From assembly GCA_035291645.1 (NCBI GenBank), contig DATDRQ010000241.1:1-5994 (forward strand): a stretch of 5,994 nt of DNA, given 5' to 3'. Position numbers and translations under genes: made by a program. Positions 4,806 to 5,994 of the stretch are shown piece by piece (positions within the stretch are counted from its first letter, which is position 1; each line of letters begins with the position of its first letter). Origin of the DNA: DATDRQ01 sp035291645. Lineage in GTDB: Bacteria > Chloroflexota > Anaerolineae > Anaerolineales > UBA4823. The notes beneath the pieces were generated by a model. That model made no database searches. It had not been told where the DNA came from and was given only the letters and a program-made list of their open reading frames with translations.

Positions 4806-5994
4806 TCAGGGAGTACCCCAGACTACCTCCAAAGTAGGCCGTCCTTCTTCATTCCAGTCAAGAGTATCCGACGTAATAAAATATTTGCCGCTATGACGTT
4901 CAGTATCGGCCGAATAAAAGACCAACCGGAGAGGTTCTCCTGCTGAATAAGCCCGTTCGGTAGCCTGGCTGACATCCCAGGTACGCGCCGCCCCAGGCCA
5001 GGCAGGTTGGCTTGCCAACCAACCCACCCAGGACCGGCTTACGTTCTCCACCGCCCCTGGTGCGTTATTCCAATTGAGCGTATCTTCGTCCCAATCTTCC
5101 CTCACGGTCAGCGCCTGGATCAACGAATCCTGTCCCGGACCCGAATCGCCGCCGCCCGCGTTGCCAAACTGGTAAAGGGTTAGCTTGGCGGAGAGGATCG
5201 CTTTCCCGGCCGGCACCCTGTTGAGCGGGAAGGTGATGTAGATTTTGGAGAAGCACGGCCAATCGGCCACGTCGGCCTGGTTTTGGATATTAATTTTATC
5301 ATACCCGGCGTAGTTCGCCTCGCCCCATTCGGTGAAGACTTCAAGCCCTCTGCCGCAGGTCGTTGACCCGCCAACCTGGCCATCGACGATCTGTGCCCCA
5401 CCCAGTCCATGGCGGATGATGGTGGTCCCGCCCGGAGTTACATCTGGAGAATCATACGCCGGTAACCCGAAGGACAGCCTGGCCCATGTGGCGGAGCGGC
5501 CCAGGTTTGCGCCTGCTGGCCAGGTGACGGGCAGGATTGGAGTGCCGGCCGCGTCATCCCGGTCGAATAACCGGATGGCAACCCCCCACACGGTCCCTGC
5601 AGGCGGGGGGCCGGGTAGACCCAGGCTTTCGAAGGGGATGAGGTAGGAGATCCGCCAACCCCGGTCCTCCCCGGTGTTGTTAGGCGCGTCTCCTCGATAG
5701 CTGGTCCCCGTCGTAAACGGCGTCGAGGCCGGCAGCCAGCCCAGCTCGGAACCGCGGTACGCAGCCTGATAGTCCTGGCGGTCCTCCCACCAGTTGAGCT
5801 GGCCGGTGAAGCGGTAGGCGCTCTTCCCGGGCTTGCCGCCCGTGTTGCCGGACAGGTCCAGGTAGAGGGTGGCCGCGTCCCAGCTCTCCAGGTCTTGCGG
5901 GGCGGGTTGCGTGTCGTACCAGGTCAATCGATCGAATACACTCAGCTGGACGAAGAGCTCTTCGGAATTGTATCCAACCCGCACGTCCGAGTAG
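4806..5994 (-). CDS. Secreted-type protein with CBM9-like and DNRLRE domains, 5' end beyond the window
   Basis: The frame is open through the right edge (three codons, YSD, lie before a GTG at 5984), so this is the C-terminal part of a longer gene. Numbering from that GTG, residues 1-172 look like a CBM9-like/DOMON-type beta-sandwich (VRVGYNSEELFVQLSVFDR, then YLDLSGN and WGVAIRLFDRDD). Residues about 185-390 match the DNRLRE (CBM96-like) domain: KIYITFPL, AKLTLYQFGNAG, EDWDEDTLNWNNAP, TWDVSQA, LRLVFYSAD, SGKYFITSD and a final RPTLEVVWG. Such domains bind carbohydrate or stack as stalks in extracellular proteins. C210 and C244 could form a disulfide. No C-terminal anchor or sorting signal follows the last strand, so attachment, if any, must come from the missing N-terminal part. 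The protein may be a polysaccharide-binding or cell-surface protein; the catalytic part, if there is one, is not visible. A terminator follows the stop. Confidence 0.82.
   Translation of the reverse strand, partial: YSDVRVGYNSEELFVQLSVFDRLTWYDTQPAPQDLESWDAATLYLDLSGNTGGKPGKSAYRFTGQLNWWEDRQDYQAAYRGSELGWLPASTPFTTGTSYRGDAPNNTGEDRGWRISYLIPFESLGLPGPPPAGTVWGVAIRLFDRDDAAGTPILPVTWPAGANLGRSATWARLSFGLPAYDSPDVTPGGTTIIRHGLGGAQIVDGQVGGSTTCGRGLEVFTEWGEANYAGYDKINIQNQADVADWPCFSKIYITFPLNRVPAGKAILSAKLTLYQFGNAGGGDSGPGQDSLIQALTVREDWDEDTLNWNNAPGAVENVSRSWVGWLASQPAWPGAARTWDVSQATERAYSAGEPLRLVFYSADTERHSGKYFITSDTLDWNEEGRPTLEVVWGTP

Noticed and set aside
4740..4946. A 68-codon plus-strand frame at the right end of the spacer.
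   Set aside because: More than half of it is antisense to the well-supported DNRLRE domain, it has no recognisable motif, and it crosses the terminator.

Overview
The window looks like a surface-polysaccharide locus from a bacterium with moderate-to-high GC. My best guess is a Chloroflexota (Anaerolineae) relative. That guess rests on the CBM9-like plus DNRLRE secreted protein and on the overall style of the proteins; no phylogenetic marker is present, so it is an inference.

Layout, left to right: (1) 1-253 holds a possible edge-truncated reading frame on the minus strand (1-145) and a 108-bp spacer with two outward-facing TATAAT boxes. (2) 254-841 (+) is a HAD phosphatase of the GmhB family. 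(3) 788-1420 (-) is a GmhA-type SIS sugar-phosphate isomerase, whose 3' end overlaps gmhB tail to tail by 54 bp. (4) 1503-2435 (-) is an extended SDR nucleotide-sugar epimerase/dehydratase. (5) 2511-4022 (-) is a membrane polyprenyl-phosphate sugar-1-phosphate transferase that starts glycan assembly. (6) 4023-4805 is a 783-bp non-coding spacer with AT-rich stretches, a strong leader hairpin and, at its right end, a terminator. (7) 4806-5994 (-) is the C-terminal part of a secreted-type CBM9-like/DNRLRE protein that runs off the right edge.

Genes 3 to 5 are collinear, with gaps of 75 and 82 bp, and each has a clear Shine-Dalgarno sequence. They read as one operon in the order transferase, epimerase, isomerase. 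GmhA and GmhB are the isomerase and phosphatase steps that make D-glycero-D-manno-heptose phosphate from sedoheptulose 7-phosphate. The epimerase would shape an activated sugar, and the transferase would load the first sugar onto undecaprenyl phosphate. The kinase and nucleotidyltransferase of the heptose pathway are not in the window. If the host is a member of Chloroflexota without LPS, the heptose would serve an exopolysaccharide or a glycoprotein/S-layer glycan rather than an LPS core.

The points most worth a second look are the paired TATAAT-7 nt-start arrangement on both sides of the gmhB upstream spacer (possible leaderless transcripts), the changed metal-ligand set in the GmhA-like protein, the overlapping gmhA/gmhB 3' ends, and the structured leader of the transferase operon. 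I did not find a clearly new type of system.
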